Part shown: positions 23,664 to 32,376 of the stretch, piece after piece
Layout: the number at the start of each line of letters is the position of its first letter
Numbering within the stretch: position 1 is the stretch's first letter
Source of the DNA: Prosthecobacter debontii
GTDB lineage: Bacteria > Verrucomicrobiota > Verrucomicrobiia > Verrucomicrobiales > Akkermansiaceae
Assembly (NCBI GenBank): GCA_945862245.1
Contig: CAMAXN010000001.1
Coordinates: 62,001-126,000, forward strand
Direction of reading: 5' to 3'
Length of the DNA stretch: 64,000 nt
Translations under genes and position numbers: made by a program
Notes under the pieces: model-generated
Told to the model about the DNA's origin: nothing
Seen by the model: only the letters and a program-made list of their open reading frames with translations
The model's database searches: none

Positions 23664-24782
23664 TCAGGTGATAATTCGCTCGAACATCCAGAATAGCCCT
23701 GCCAAGGCTATTAAAATGGAGCCGCCGAGCTGGATTTTATTCGTCCATTTGCGCAACGGCTGCAGGATGATGGTTGCCAGAGCTAGGACGACGAGTTGGG
23801 CGAGCTCGACCCCGACGTTGAAACCGATTAGAGGGATAGCCATATCCTTGCCATCAAGGTTTCCCATTTTTTCCAGCAGAACACCTGCAAAGCCGAGTCC
23901 GTGGAGCAGGCCGAAGCCGAAGACCAGATACAGCCGGGACGGCTTCAGCTTTCGCACGATCAGGTTCTCGATGCCGATCCAAGCGATGCTGGCGGCGATA
24001 AGGATTTCCACCGGGGCCGAGGGCAGTCTGATAAGACCGAATACGGCGAGCGCGAGTGTGATGGAATGAGCTAATGTAAACAGCAGGGATTGTCCGAGAA
24101 GCGGCTTGAGCTTGGGAGCGAGGAGGAAGAGTCCTAGGATGAAAAGCAAGTGGTCGAGTCCGAGGGGAATAACATGGCGAAAACCCGAAATGATCCAGTT
24201 CTCCGTTTGCGCTGTGCGTGTGGGCGTAGCGCTAGGTTTGTTCTCGCCTTCTGGCACTTTCAGCAACACCGACGACATGCCGGATGAGATTGGGAAAACG
24301 GTGGGCATGTTCGTCCCCTCCTCGAAGACGATGTATAGGTCGGACTGGAGATCATCTTTCCACGAGGCCGAGAAATTGCCGGGTCCCGGCAGCGCGGGTA
24401 AGGTGATCTCGGTCTTCATTAGTGCCCAGCCGCCCTCTTCCGGTGGCAGCAGGAGAGGGGCTTTTTCGAAATCGGGAAAGCATATATCCCATTCTAACTC
24501 CTTGCCGTTGTATTCCAGCTTGAGGAGTTTGCGCATCGTCTTTTCCGCCTCGCGCGTGATTCGATCATGCTCCTCGGGAGGCGCGGCCATTACATCTTTA
24601 CGATAAAGTGGTGGAGCGCCCTCCACGCCGCGTGCATCGGGCAGCATGTAAGCAACGTCCAGCAGTCCCTCAAGTTTCCATTTCCCATCTGTCTGAAGGA
24701 GCTCAAGCTCTACTGTATCAATTTGATGGGCGCTTGTCGTGATGGCGCCTAAAAAAAAGATAAAAATAGCACGATTGATCAT
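23664..24782 (-). CDS. HupE/UreJ-family membrane protein
   Basis: A 372-aa protein with a signal peptide, an exported N-terminal domain of about 200 residues and a C-terminal membrane domain of the HupE/UreJ_2 type: GFRHVIPLGLDHLLFILGLFLLAP, FTLAHSITLALAVFGLI, and FGFGLLHGLGFAGVLLEKMG. The conserved His residues within helices fit a metal (nickel or similar) permease. No hydrogenase or urease gene is in the window, so the metal is uncertain. A 99-aa protein gene lies 20 bp upstream on the same strand and is probably co-transcribed. Confidence 0.82.
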   Translation of the reverse strand: MINRAIFIFFLGAITTSAHQIDTVELELLQTDGKWKLEGLLDVAYMLPDARGVEGAPPLYRKDVMAAPPEEHDRITREAEKTMRKLLKLEYNGKELEWDICFPDFEKAPLLLPPEEGGWALMKTEITLPALPGPGNFSASWKDDLQSDLYIVFEEGTNMPTVFPISSGMSSVLLKVPEGENKPSATPTRTAQTENWIISGFRHVIPLGLDHLLFILGLFLLAPKLKPLLGQSLLFTLAHSITLALAVFGLIRLPSAPVEILIAASIAWIGIENLIVRKLKPSRLYLVFGFGLLHGLGFAGVLLEKMGNLDGKDMAIPLIGFNVGVELAQLVVLALATIILQPLRKWTNKIQLGGSILIALAGLFWMFERIIT

Positions 24783-24802
24783 GGAGGGATTTTAAAACTA
24801 AC

Positions 24803-25102
24803 TCAGAGGGCGAATTTTCCGTCCTCATCTACGCCGTGCCAACCCAAACGGGCGAATGCGCGGAAGATACACTGCACGAGTTCTCCGTTCTCTTCACACT
24901 CTGTATGTTCGATCGTCGCAGATGAACTGAGGCAGCGGTTCGACTCGATGCTGATCACCGATTTGTATCCGTCGAGGTAGATCCAGTCACCCCACGCCTT
25001 CGATTCCAGGCGCGGAACTAGGTTTTCTTTTCTAAGTGCGTCCAACACTTCGTTGAGCGTGCTGGGAGCGGAGGTGTCGGAGATCTGTAGAAGAGTTTCC
25101 AT
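24803..25102 (-). CDS. Small conserved hypothetical protein
   Basis: A 99-aa soluble acidic protein (TLNEVLDALRKENLVPRLESKAWGDWIYLDGYKSVISIESNRCLSSSATIEHTE). No signal peptide or membrane helix. I do not recognise the family. It is 20 bp upstream of the HupE-like gene and in the same direction. Confidence 0.6.
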   Translation of the reverse strand: METLLQISDTSAPSTLNEVLDALRKENLVPRLESKAWGDWIYLDGYKSVISIESNRCLSSSATIEHTECEENGELVQCIFRAFARLGWHGVDEDGKFAL

Positions 25103-25253
25103 TTCGGAGGAAAAGTACTTGTTGGAAATTATGTCAAGCTCTTCATACGGTCTAGGAGGAAATAGAATCTCCTGAGTGAGTCTTGTTTAAGGATGCGTTG
25201 CAGTCTCTCGTTGAGTTAGTAGCTTCATACAGATGCAACATTAAAGCCATCAG

Positions 25254-26627
25254 ATGAGACATCACACGAGAGATCATACGCCATCACGCATTGTCTTGGC
25301 TTTATTTTTCGCCGCCCTTTTGGGAAGCGCATTCGGCAAAGATAAAACCAATATTGTCATCCTTTACGCCGACGACTGGCGTTTCGATACGTTGGGGTGT
25401 GCGGGCAACCCCATCGTAAAGACGCCGAACCTCGACGCGCTTGCGAAAGAAGGCGTCCGATTCACGCACAACTGCGTCACCACCTCGATCTGCGGAGTGA
25501 GCCGTTCCTCCCTGTTAACCGGCCAGTGGATGTCCCGCCACGGCAACCGAGCTTTCAACGCTTTCGGCACCTTGTGGGATGAAACCTACCCCGGCCTGCT
25601 GCGTGATAACGGTTATTGGGTTGGTCAAATCGGCAAGTGGCATAGCGGGGAATTCCCCTCTAAAAAGTTCGATTACGGCACCAGTTATTCTGGTAGGCAT
25701 TGGGTGAAAGACGCCAACGGTGAGCCGATTCATGTCACAAAAAAGAACGAGAACGAAGCCCTTGAGTTCCTCGCCGAGCGTCCGCAGGAAAAGCCTTTCG
25801 TCCTTACTCTCGCCTTCTTCGCGACACACGCTGAAGACCATAACCCAAAACAATTCCTACCCCAACCGGAGAGCATGGAACTCTACAAGAATACCTCCAT
25901 CCCCGTCCCTAAAACCGCCACCGATGCTGCCTGGAAAAAACTCCCACACTTTTTCGACGCAAAGAACGAAGGTCGCAACCGCTGGACATGGCGCTTCGAC
26001 GAGCCCGGCAAATACCAGGAGATGATGCGGAACTACTACCGTCTCGCCACCGAAGTGGACGCCGTTTGCGGTAAGGTCATTGCCGAGCTGAAACGCCAGG
26101 GCATTTACGACAACACCCTTGTCATCTTCACTACCGACAACGGCTACTACCACGGCGAGCATGGTCTCGCCGACAAATGGTATCCCCACCAAGAAAGCAT
26201 CCGCGTCCCTCTCATCATCCGCGATCCTCGTATGTCTGCCGCCAAACGTGGAACTACCAACAATGCTTTCACACTCAACGTGGATCTCGCCCCCACCATT
26301 CTCGCCTCCGCCGGCCTCCCGGCTCCCGCCACGATGCAAGGCCGCGATCTCGCCCCACTCTACCTCACTGACGGCGTGGACGACTGGCGCACCGAGTTCT
26401 TCTACGAGCACCCCACGCTCAAGGATAAGAATTTCATTCCCGCCTCCGAGGCGCTTGTCAGGAAGGATTGGAAATACTTTTTCTGGCCTGAGCACAATCT
26501 CGAGCAACTCTTCCACATCACGGAAGATCCACTTGAGGAAAACGACCTCATCAACGATCCCGCGCAGAAAACTCGCCTCGCTGAGATGCGCACCCGTTTC
26601 AACGAACTCAAAGCCCAGGCGAAATGA
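25254..26627 (+). CDS. Secreted sulfatase (arylsulfatase superfamily)
   Basis: A 457-aa exported sulfatase, probably acting on sulfated polysaccharide. Signal peptide at the start, then the metal-binding [17 protein letters not shown], and the modification site [15 protein letters not shown], where C80 would become formylglycine. The usual C-x-P/A-S-R core reads CGVSR here. Later landmarks are [10 protein letters not shown] and [35 protein letters not shown]. Length is normal. No sulfatase-modifying enzyme is in the window. A small exported protein and a decayed second sulfatase follow on the same strand. Confidence 0.92.
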   Translation: MRHHTRDHTPSRIVLALFFAALLGSAFGKDKTNIVILYADDWRFDTLGCAGNPIVKTPNLDALAKEGVRFTHNCVTTSICGVSRSSLLTGQWMSRHGNRAFNAFGTLWDETYPGLLRDNGYWVGQIGKWHSGEFPSKKFDYGTSYSGRHWVKDANGEPIHVTKKNENEALEFLAERPQEKPFVLTLAFFATHAEDHNPKQFLPQPESMELYKNTSIPVPKTATDAAWKKLPHFFDAKNEGRNRWTWRFDEPGKYQEMMRNYYRLATEVDAVCGKVIAELKRQGIYDNTLVIFTTDNGYYHGEHGLADKWYPHQESIRVPLIIRDPRMSAAKRGTTNNAFTLNVDLAPTILASAGLPAPATMQGRDLAPLYLTDGVDDWRTEFFYEHPTLKDKNFIPASEALVRKDWKYFFWPEHNLEQLFHITEDPLEENDLINDPAQKTRLAEMRTRFNELKAQAK

Positions 26628-26645
26628 GGCGTCGTCACCGCTATC

Positions 26646-27173
26646 ATGAACAAACCCACCATGAAACTCCTCGCCCTGCCGCTCATCGCATTCCTCTGCG
26701 GCACACTCCACGCCGCCGAAACCGATCTCATTTTCAAGGACGCCAAGAAGGAACTGGTTCGTCATTCCATGATCGGCGTGCGTGACACCCTCATCTTCTA
26801 TACCTTCGCGGAAAAAAGCGCCGTCCTCGTCTTCCGCATTGATAACAAGGCCGCCCTGCTGCCCGTCTCCGGCACCGTCCATCTCTTCGCCCCCGGCACC
26901 ACGGCGGAGGATCTCGGGAAATGGGTGAACAACCAGCACTCCGACGGCCTTTTCCCCGAAGTCCCCGAGCCGGTCATCACCAACAGGCTCGCCGACGGCA
27001 CGTGCACCGTCACCGCGCGCGAACTCGTGGGCCAGGAAAAGCAGGCCCTCAACGACGACGTCTTCGCCGATTACAAGGTGAAGCTCACCGTCAAGGAACA
27101 CCGCGAGGAGGGGAAATTCCGCATCGCCGCCTTTGAGGATGAGGCGAACGTATTTGTGAAAATCGAAAAGTGA
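26646..27173 (+). CDS. Exported hypothetical protein between two sulfatase genes
   Basis: A 175-aa protein with a signal peptide (MKLLALPLIAFLCGTLHAAE), followed by an all-beta-looking domain (LIFYTFAEKSAVLVFRIDNKAALLPVSGTVHLFAPGTT). No family recognised. It starts 18 bp after the intact sulfatase and ends six bases before the sulfatase relic, so the three form one unit. The start may be 26646 or the second Met at 26661, closer to the signal peptide. Confidence 0.65.
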   Translation: MNKPTMKLLALPLIAFLCGTLHAAETDLIFKDAKKELVRHSMIGVRDTLIFYTFAEKSAVLVFRIDNKAALLPVSGTVHLFAPGTTAEDLGKWVNNQHSDGLFPEVPEPVITNRLADGTCTVTARELVGQEKQALNDDVFADYKVKLTVKEHREEGKFRIAAFEDEANVFVKIEK

Positions 27174-27179
27174 GCGTCC

Positions 27180-27717
27180 ATGAAAGCCCACATTGCCGCC
27201 TATCTCCTCGCCGCTTCTATTCTCCAAGCGGCGGAAAAGCCGAACATCATCGTCATCCTCACTGATGATATGGGCTTCTCCGACCTCGGCTGCTACGGCT
27301 CGTCCATCGATACCCCGCACCTGGACTCGCTCGCCGCCAAGGGCCTCTATCCCCACCAAGCCGGTGTCGGCCATATTTGAAGGACGAGGGCAAGCCCGGC
27401 TACCGCGGCCGGCTCAACGAAAGCTGCGTCACCCTCGCCGAAGCGCTCAAGTCCGCCGGCTTCACTTCCCTCGTAATCGGGTAATGGCATGTCGGCGACA
27501 ACAAAGGGCAGCACTCGCTCGACTGCGGTTTCGACCGCTTCTGGGGCTCGCCCGGCGGCGGCGGATTCTATTTCAAGGAGGCCATAATCGAGAAAAAGCG
27601 CGAGATCTTCCTCAACGCCGAAAAGATCGATCCCCCCGATGACATGTACGTCACCGACGACTTCACCGATCACGCCATCGCTTTCATCGACGAGGCCGTC
27701 ACGGAAATGGACAAGCC
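27180..27717 (+). pseudogene. Decayed sulfatase lacking its active-site segment
   Basis: The first frame gives a signal peptide and [38 protein letters not shown], then jumps straight to [10 protein letters not shown]. Intact relatives have about 20 residues between these, including the C-x-P-T/S-R formylglycine site, so the catalytic cysteine is gone. The frame closes at 27380, but the next frame continues the homology ([35 protein letters not shown]), then hits TAA at 27482 where relatives have K of GKWHVG. It resumes as WHVGDNKGQHSLDCGFDRFWGSP to [20 protein letters not shown], and stops being sulfatase-like near 27717. So: one in-frame deletion, one frameshift, one nonsense codon, and loss of the C-terminal half. 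Confidence 0.85.
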
Positions 27718-27869
27718 CCCATCGTCGCCGCTGCGTTGCGCCTTCGCCTCCCTTTCGGTGGAGGGAGTCGCTGCAGCTGTTTGCGATGACCATCCCCCTG
27801 GCAAACAGATATCAGTCACTTCGCGTTTCCCCTTTCTTTCCGGTACGGGAACGGCTAGTTGCTAGAGCG

Positions 27870-29084
27870 ATGATAGGACTCCTCGGGATCGTGGTACTGC
27901 TTTTGGCTGCTTATGGGCTGTGCGACAACCGCAAGGCGATCCGTTGGCGGACGGTCACGACGGCGCTGGGTTTGCAGCTGCTGATCGGGTGGGTAGTGTT
28001 CGCAGTGCCGGCGGGGCGTGATGCACTCCAATGGCTCAGCAGCGGCGTAACCAATGCGATAGGCGCAGGCAAGGAAGGAGTTGATTTCCTGTTCGGGCCG
28101 CTCACGACGGAAGGGGATAAATCCATCGGTTTCATTTTCGTGTTCCAGGTGTTGCCGATGATCATTTTCTTTTCCTCACTCATCGCCGTGCTCTACCACC
28201 TGAAAATCATGGGACTGGTGATCCGTTTTCTCGGAGGAGGCCTGAAAAAACTGTTGGGCACGAGCCGGGCGGAGTCACTCTGCGCGGCTGCGAATATTTT
28301 CGTCGGGCAGACGGAAGCCCCACTGGTGGTGAAACCGTATATTTCTCGAATGACTTCTTCGGAGCTGTTTGCACTGATGGTGGGAGGGCTCGCGAGTGTG
28401 GCGGGGTCCATCCTCGCCGGTTACGTGGCGCTGGGGGTGGATATCAATTATCTCATCGCTGCCTCTTTCATGGCGGCTCCTGGCGGCTTGCTTTTCGCAA
28501 AACTGATGAAACCCGAGACTGGCACGCCCCAGGAGGGTCAGCTCGACCTTGCGGAGGGCGATGAGAAGCCTGCCAATGTGGTGGACGCGGCTGCGCTAGG
28601 AGCTGGCACGGGTCTGAAACTTGCCCTTAATGTTGGCGCGATGCTGCTGGCATTCATCGGTTTGATTGCGCTTTTGAACATGATGCTGGGGGGTATCGGT
28701 GGATGGTTTGGAAACGGTGACCTCAGCTTGCAGTTCATCCTCGGTTGGTGCTTCGCGCCGGTAGCGTGGCTGATCGGCATGCCTTGGGAGGATGCGGTGA
28801 AAGGAGGTGGCCTGATCGGGCAGAAACTTATCCTCAACGAGTTCGTCGCCTATGTGCAATACATCAAATTGCTTCCTGATTTTTCCCTAAAGTCCCAAGC
28901 GATTGGGGCGGTGGCGCTCTGCGGCTTTGCCAACCTCTCCTCCATCGGCATTCTCCTCGGTGGCCTCGGCAGCATGGCTCCGAACCGCCGCTCCGAGATC
29001 GCGAGGCTAGGTCTGCTGGCGGTCGTGGCAGGGACGTTCTCTAACCTCACAAGCGCTGCAATCGTGGGGCTGTTCGTGGGGTGA
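27870..29084 (+). CDS. Concentrative nucleoside transporter (NupC/CNT family)
   Basis: A 404-aa inner-membrane symporter that takes up nucleosides with H+ or Na+. CNT signatures are [40 protein letters not shown] and the C-terminal [34 protein letters not shown] start at ATG 27870 ([12 protein letters not shown]), which begins the first TM helix. The track's start at 27639 adds 77 residues translated from the neighbouring sulfatase relic in another frame. A purine nucleoside phosphorylase lies at 40.5 kb, not linked. Confidence 0.93.
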   Translation: MIGLLGIVVLLLAAYGLCDNRKAIRWRTVTTALGLQLLIGWVVFAVPAGRDALQWLSSGVTNAIGAGKEGVDFLFGPLTTEGDKSIGFIFVFQVLPMIIFFSSLIAVLYHLKIMGLVIRFLGGGLKKLLGTSRAESLCAAANIFVGQTEAPLVVKPYISRMTSSELFALMVGGLASVAGSILAGYVALGVDINYLIAASFMAAPGGLLFAKLMKPETGTPQEGQLDLAEGDEKPANVVDAAALGAGTGLKLALNVGAMLLAFIGLIALLNMMLGGIGGWFGNGDLSLQFILGWCFAPVAWLIGMPWEDAVKGGGLIGQKLILNEFVAYVQYIKLLPDFSLKSQAIGAVALCGFANLSSIGILLGGLGSMAPNRRSEIARLGLLAVVAGTFSNLTSAAIVGLFVG

Positions 29085-29195
29085 GGAGAAAAATTCTGTC
29101 GGGGAGAAAAATCCTTGCCATTCTCGGTTTTCCTAGCTTCTTTACTCCCACCTAGGACGGGCTGGCAATGAGCGCTGGCCTCATCCCATACCAAA

Positions 29196-29465
29196 ATGAG
29201 CGTAAAAACAGAACAACTGCCAATCGACCTCAAGTCGTATCAACTCCATGAAGGAGACACCGGAAGCGCACCTTATCAGGTTGCGCTACTCACCCAGCGG
29301 ATTCTCGATCTCACCGAACACCTCAACGCGCACAAGAAGGATTTCGCATCCCGCCGCGGACTCCTGAAAATGGTTTCCCAGCGCCGTAAGCTCCTTGATT
29401 ACGTAAAGGCGAAGAGCGAAGAGAAATACAATAAGCTCATCGGAGACCTCGGCCTGCGCCGCTAA
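29196..29465 (+). CDS. rpsO: 30S ribosomal protein S15
   Basis: An 89-aa primary 16S-rRNA-binding protein of the small subunit: [52 protein letters not shown]. Normal length and all conserved residues. The rpsO-pnp order is the classical one, and the spacer contains stable hairpins (see next feature). Confidence 0.98.
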   Translation: MSVKTEQLPIDLKSYQLHEGDTGSAPYQVALLTQRILDLTEHLNAHKKDFASRRGLLKMVSQRRKLLDYVKAKSEEKYNKLIGDLGLRR

Positions 29466-29487
29466 GCCAAAAGAATTTCGCAAAAGC

Positions 29488-29563
29488 AGCCACGGGAGCC
29501 TCTCCCGTGGCTGTATCGCAAAAAGGGTGCGCGTTTTTTGACCGCCCCCTCGGGAAAGTCCCG
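29488..29563 (+). promoter_or_regulatory. Two hairpins in the rpsO-pnp spacer
   Basis: A perfect 11-bp stem AGCCACGGGAG/CTCCCGTGGCT with a 3-base loop lies at 29488-29512, followed by no T-run. A second, 5-bp stem CGGGA/TCCCG lies at 29551-29563. In E. coli the corresponding spacer carries the rpsO attenuator and an RNase III/PNPase autoregulatory site. Similar roles here are inferred from location only. Confidence 0.65.
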
Positions 29564-29637
29564 GAAAAACTGATAGCCCGGATCGCACACGGCGGCCCGG
29601 CTTTGACGCAAGCAACAAGAAGAAAACAAAAAAGAAT

Positions 29638-31800
29638 ATGAACATCCAATCAGTCACGATTGATGTCGGAACGAATCCGATGACCATCGAAACCGGCAAA
29701 CTTGCCAAACTTGCGGACGGTGCCGTTACCGTCCGTTGCGGGGAAACCATCATCCTCGTCACCGCTGTCTCCGCCACCAAGGTGAAATCAGGCCAGACCT
29801 GGTTCCCCCTTTCCGTAGAATACAAGGAGAAGGCCACCGCCGCCGGTGTCTTCCCCGGTGGCTACTTCAAGCGCGAAGGCCGCCCCACCGAAAAGGAAAT
29901 CCTCACCTGCCGCATGACGGACCGCCCGCTGCGCCCGCTGTTTCCGAAAGGCTACCTCTATGAAACGCAGATCGTCGCCATCCTGCTCAGCGCAGACGGC
30001 ATCAACGATTCCGACATCCTCTCGATGAACGGCGCTTCCGCCGCCCTCGCAGTTTCCGACATCCCCTTCGCCGGCCCGATCGGCGCAGTGCGCGTCGGCC
30101 GCGTCGATGGCGAATTCGTCATCAACCCGACCCACGAAGAGCGTGAGGAAAGCGACCTCGACCTCATCTACGTCGGCAACAAGACCGACGTCATCATGAT
30201 CGAAGGCCAGGCCGACGAGCTTCCCGAAGAGGAATTCATCAAGGCCCTCCACTTCGCCCAAGCCGCCGTCCTCAAAATCGTAGAAGCCCAGGAGGAACTC
30301 GTTGCCAAGTGCGGCAAGACCAAGCGCGAGTATGAACTCACGCTCGCCAAGGAACACCTCCTTGAGATCGCCTACGAAATCGCCGGCGACCGCATCGAAG
30401 CCGCGATCTACGCGCCCTCGAAAACCGAGCGCTCCAAGAAAGTCGGTGCCCTCCGCGATGAGGTCGAAAAAGCAATCAAGGAGCGCGCTCCCGAGGCCAA
30501 CGATTTCGACGTCGAGCAAGCCTTCGAATACCTCCAGAAAAAGGCGTTCCGCATCTCCATCATGGAAAAAGGTGTCCGCGCGGACGGCCGTTCCATCGGC
30601 GATCTCCGCCCGCTCTACGGCGAAGTCGGCACCCTGCCGCGCGTCCACGGCTCCGCCATTTTCGCCCGCGGCGAAACACAGGCCCTCGCCATCACCACCC
30701 TCGCACCGGCTGACGAAAAACAACATTTCGACAACTACGCGGGCGGCGAGGACGAGAAGCGTTTCATCCTCCATTACAACTTCCCTCCGTTCTCCGTCGG
30801 TGAGTGCGGACGCATGGGCGGCATCAACCGCCGCGAGATCGGCCACGGCTCCCTCGCCGAGCGCTCGATCGAACCGGTGATCCCCGAGGAATCGGTGTTC
30901 CCTTACGCGATCCGCGTTTCCTCCGAGGTCATGGAGTCGAACGGCTCCACCTCGATGGCATCGGTTTGCGCCGGCACCATGGCTCTTCTCGATGCCGGTG
31001 TCCCGCTCATCCGCCCTGTCGGTGGTATCTCTGTGGGCCTCGTCACGGAAAACAACTCCGATGAATCGATCAAGTCCTACAAGATGCTCCTCGATATCAT
31101 CGGCTCCGAGGATTTCTACGGCGACATGGACTTCAAGCTCTGCGGCACCAGCGAAGGTGTCACCGGCTACCAGCTCGACCTCAAACTCGCCGGCCTTCCG
31201 CTCGCGATGCTCGAGGAAGCCATCCATATCGCCAAGGCAGGCCGCACCAAGATCATTGATAAAATGATCGATTGCATCGCCGAGCCGAAAGAACTCAGCC
31301 CGCACGCACCGCGCATCGTTTCCGTCAAAATCCCCGCAGATCGCATCGGCGAGCTCATCGGGCCAGGCGGCAAGAACATCAAGGCCATCCAGGCCGAGTC
31401 CGGCGCGGAGATCAACATCGAGGACGACGGCACCGTCCACATCTACGCCTCCAAACAAGCCGGTCTCGACCGCGCGAAGGAGATGATCGACCGCATGTTC
31501 CAGGAAATTGAAGTCGGCAAGACCTACACGGGTCGTGTCGTTTCGATCACACAGTTCGGCGCGTTCATGGAAGTGCTGCCCGGCAAGGACGGCCTCGTCC
31601 ACGTCTCCGAGCTGGCCGAAGGCCGCGTGGAGAACGTCGAGGACGTCGTCAAGAAAGGCGATCTCCTCACCGCAAAGTGCCTCGGAGTCGATGAAAAAGG
31701 CCGCGTGAAAATGTCACGCCGCGCCTGGCTCCGCGAAGAGAAAGCTAACGAGGCGCAAGCCAACGGCGCCGTCGAGGAAGTGACCACACCTCTCGTCTGA
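29638..31800 (+). CDS. pnp: Polyribonucleotide nucleotidyltransferase
   Basis: PNPase, a 720-aa phosphorolytic 3'-5' exoribonuclease. Two RNase PH domains (about residues 10-230 and 325-555, the second with FPPFSVGECGRMGGINRREIGHGSLAERSI) flank a helical linker. Then come a KH domain (IPADRIGELIGPGGKNIKAIQAESGAEINIEDDG) and an S1 domain (GKTYTGRVVSITQFGAFMEVLPGKDGLVHVSEL). Full length and typical. It follows rpsO with a hairpin-containing leader of 170 bp and is closed by a terminator at 31842. The large minus-strand ORFs across it are shadows. Confidence 0.98.
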   Translation: MNIQSVTIDVGTNPMTIETGKLAKLADGAVTVRCGETIILVTAVSATKVKSGQTWFPLSVEYKEKATAAGVFPGGYFKREGRPTEKEILTCRMTDRPLRPLFPKGYLYETQIVAILLSADGINDSDILSMNGASAALAVSDIPFAGPIGAVRVGRVDGEFVINPTHEEREESDLDLIYVGNKTDVIMIEGQADELPEEEFIKALHFAQAAVLKIVEAQEELVAKCGKTKREYELTLAKEHLLEIAYEIAGDRIEAAIYAPSKTERSKKVGALRDEVEKAIKERAPEANDFDVEQAFEYLQKKAFRISIMEKGVRADGRSIGDLRPLYGEVGTLPRVHGSAIFARGETQALAITTLAPADEKQHFDNYAGGEDEKRFILHYNFPPFSVGECGRMGGINRREIGHGSLAERSIEPVIPEESVFPYAIRVSSEVMESNGSTSMASVCAGTMALLDAGVPLIRPVGGISVGLVTENNSDESIKSYKMLLDIIGSEDFYGDMDFKLCGTSEGVTGYQLDLKLAGLPLAMLEEAIHIAKAGRTKIIDKMIDCIAEPKELSPHAPRIVSVKIPADRIGELIGPGGKNIKAIQAESGAEINIEDDGTVHIYASKQAGLDRAKEMIDRMFQEIEVGKTYTGRVVSITQFGAFMEVLPGKDGLVHVSELAEGRVENVEDVVKKGDLLTAKCLGVDEKGRVKMSRRAWLREEKANEAQANGAVEEVTTPLV

Positions 31801-31841
31801 CAAAGCGGCGGAACTTAACCGCCATGCCAAACCCCATCCTA

Positions 31842-31880
31842 CAGCCGGTGTCCGCAAGGGCATCGGCTGTTCGCGTTTTC
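31842..31880 (+). terminator. Terminator after pnp
   Basis: A 9-bp stem CAGCCGGTG/CATCGGCTG (one G-U pair) with a 10-base loop is followed by TTCGCGTTTTC. The T-run is weak, but the position 40 bp after the pnp stop fits. Confidence 0.6.
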
Positions 31881-31928
31881 ATCCTGCGGAATCCTCGACA
31901 AGCCCTCACCTCATGCTAGGCTTTGCGT

Positions 31929-32117
31929 ATGGAAAAGCTTGCGATCAAGCGACCCTTGGAATCCGAGGGCATACCGCCCCTCATCGAGAATCCAGAGGAA
32001 GCCATGGAAATCTTCGCGGAGATCCTAAGACGCGGAGCCATGTTTTACACCGACGCAAATGACGCTACACAAGGACATCAGAGAGTTCATCGAATTGTGC
32101 CTCTCTCGGAAAGTTGA
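31929..32117 (+). CDS. Small hypothetical protein upstream of a nucleotidyltransferase relic
   Basis: A 62-aa frame beginning MEKLAIKRPLESEGIPPLIENPEEAMEIFAEILRRG. The first 40 residues look like a real small protein. The last 20 overlap the start of the nucleotidyltransferase in another frame and are probably not original, so a frameshift near its end is likely. In nucleotidyltransferase loci the upstream small gene is often the partner or antitoxin; that role is a guess here. Confidence 0.4.
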   Translation: MEKLAIKRPLESEGIPPLIENPEEAMEIFAEILRRGAMFYTDANDATQGHQRVHRIVPLSES

Positions 32118-32376
32118 TTTCCTCCTCGTCGGCGGCTACGCGCTCGCGTTTCACGGCGCACCTCGCTTTACGGAGGACATCGATCTGATGGTGCTCGTAT
32201 CGCCCGAAAACGCAGACAAGCTTTTCGGTGTCATCGAGTCCTTTGGATTCGAAATAAGCGGAATTACCCGTGATGATTTTTCGCATTTTTCGGGATACTT
32301 ACTTCCAGCCTTGCTCCTCCGGTCGGGCTTGGGCTGCGCCCAAAGCTCCAGCCGCAAGTTTCGCAAAGCCGGGTGA
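32059..32376 (+). pseudogene. MNT/AbiEii-type nucleotidyltransferase, truncated
   Basis: The first 70 residues are a clear nucleotidyltransferase: VDFLLVGGYALAFHGAPRFTEDIDLMVLVSPENADKLFGVI, with the GG and the DxD (EDIDL) of the active site. After ISGITRDDFSHF the homology ends, and the frame runs antisense through the 3' end of the histidine kinase (SGYLLPALLLRSGLG). Intact relatives continue with a second half that includes the third catalytic acidic residue, so this is a truncated gene joined to foreign sequence near 32285. Confidence 0.7.

Noticed and set aside
25857-27374. 505-aa minus-strand ORF
   Set aside because: Runs antisense through the sulfatase and neighbours; composition is the mirror of their codon bias and shows no domain.
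27639-27869. 77-residue N-terminal extension of the nucleoside transporter
   Set aside because: Derived from another frame of the sulfatase relic; the transporter family begins at the first TM helix at 27870.
29788-31602. 604-aa minus-strand ORF
   Set aside because: Antisense of pnp, which is unmistakable on the other strand.
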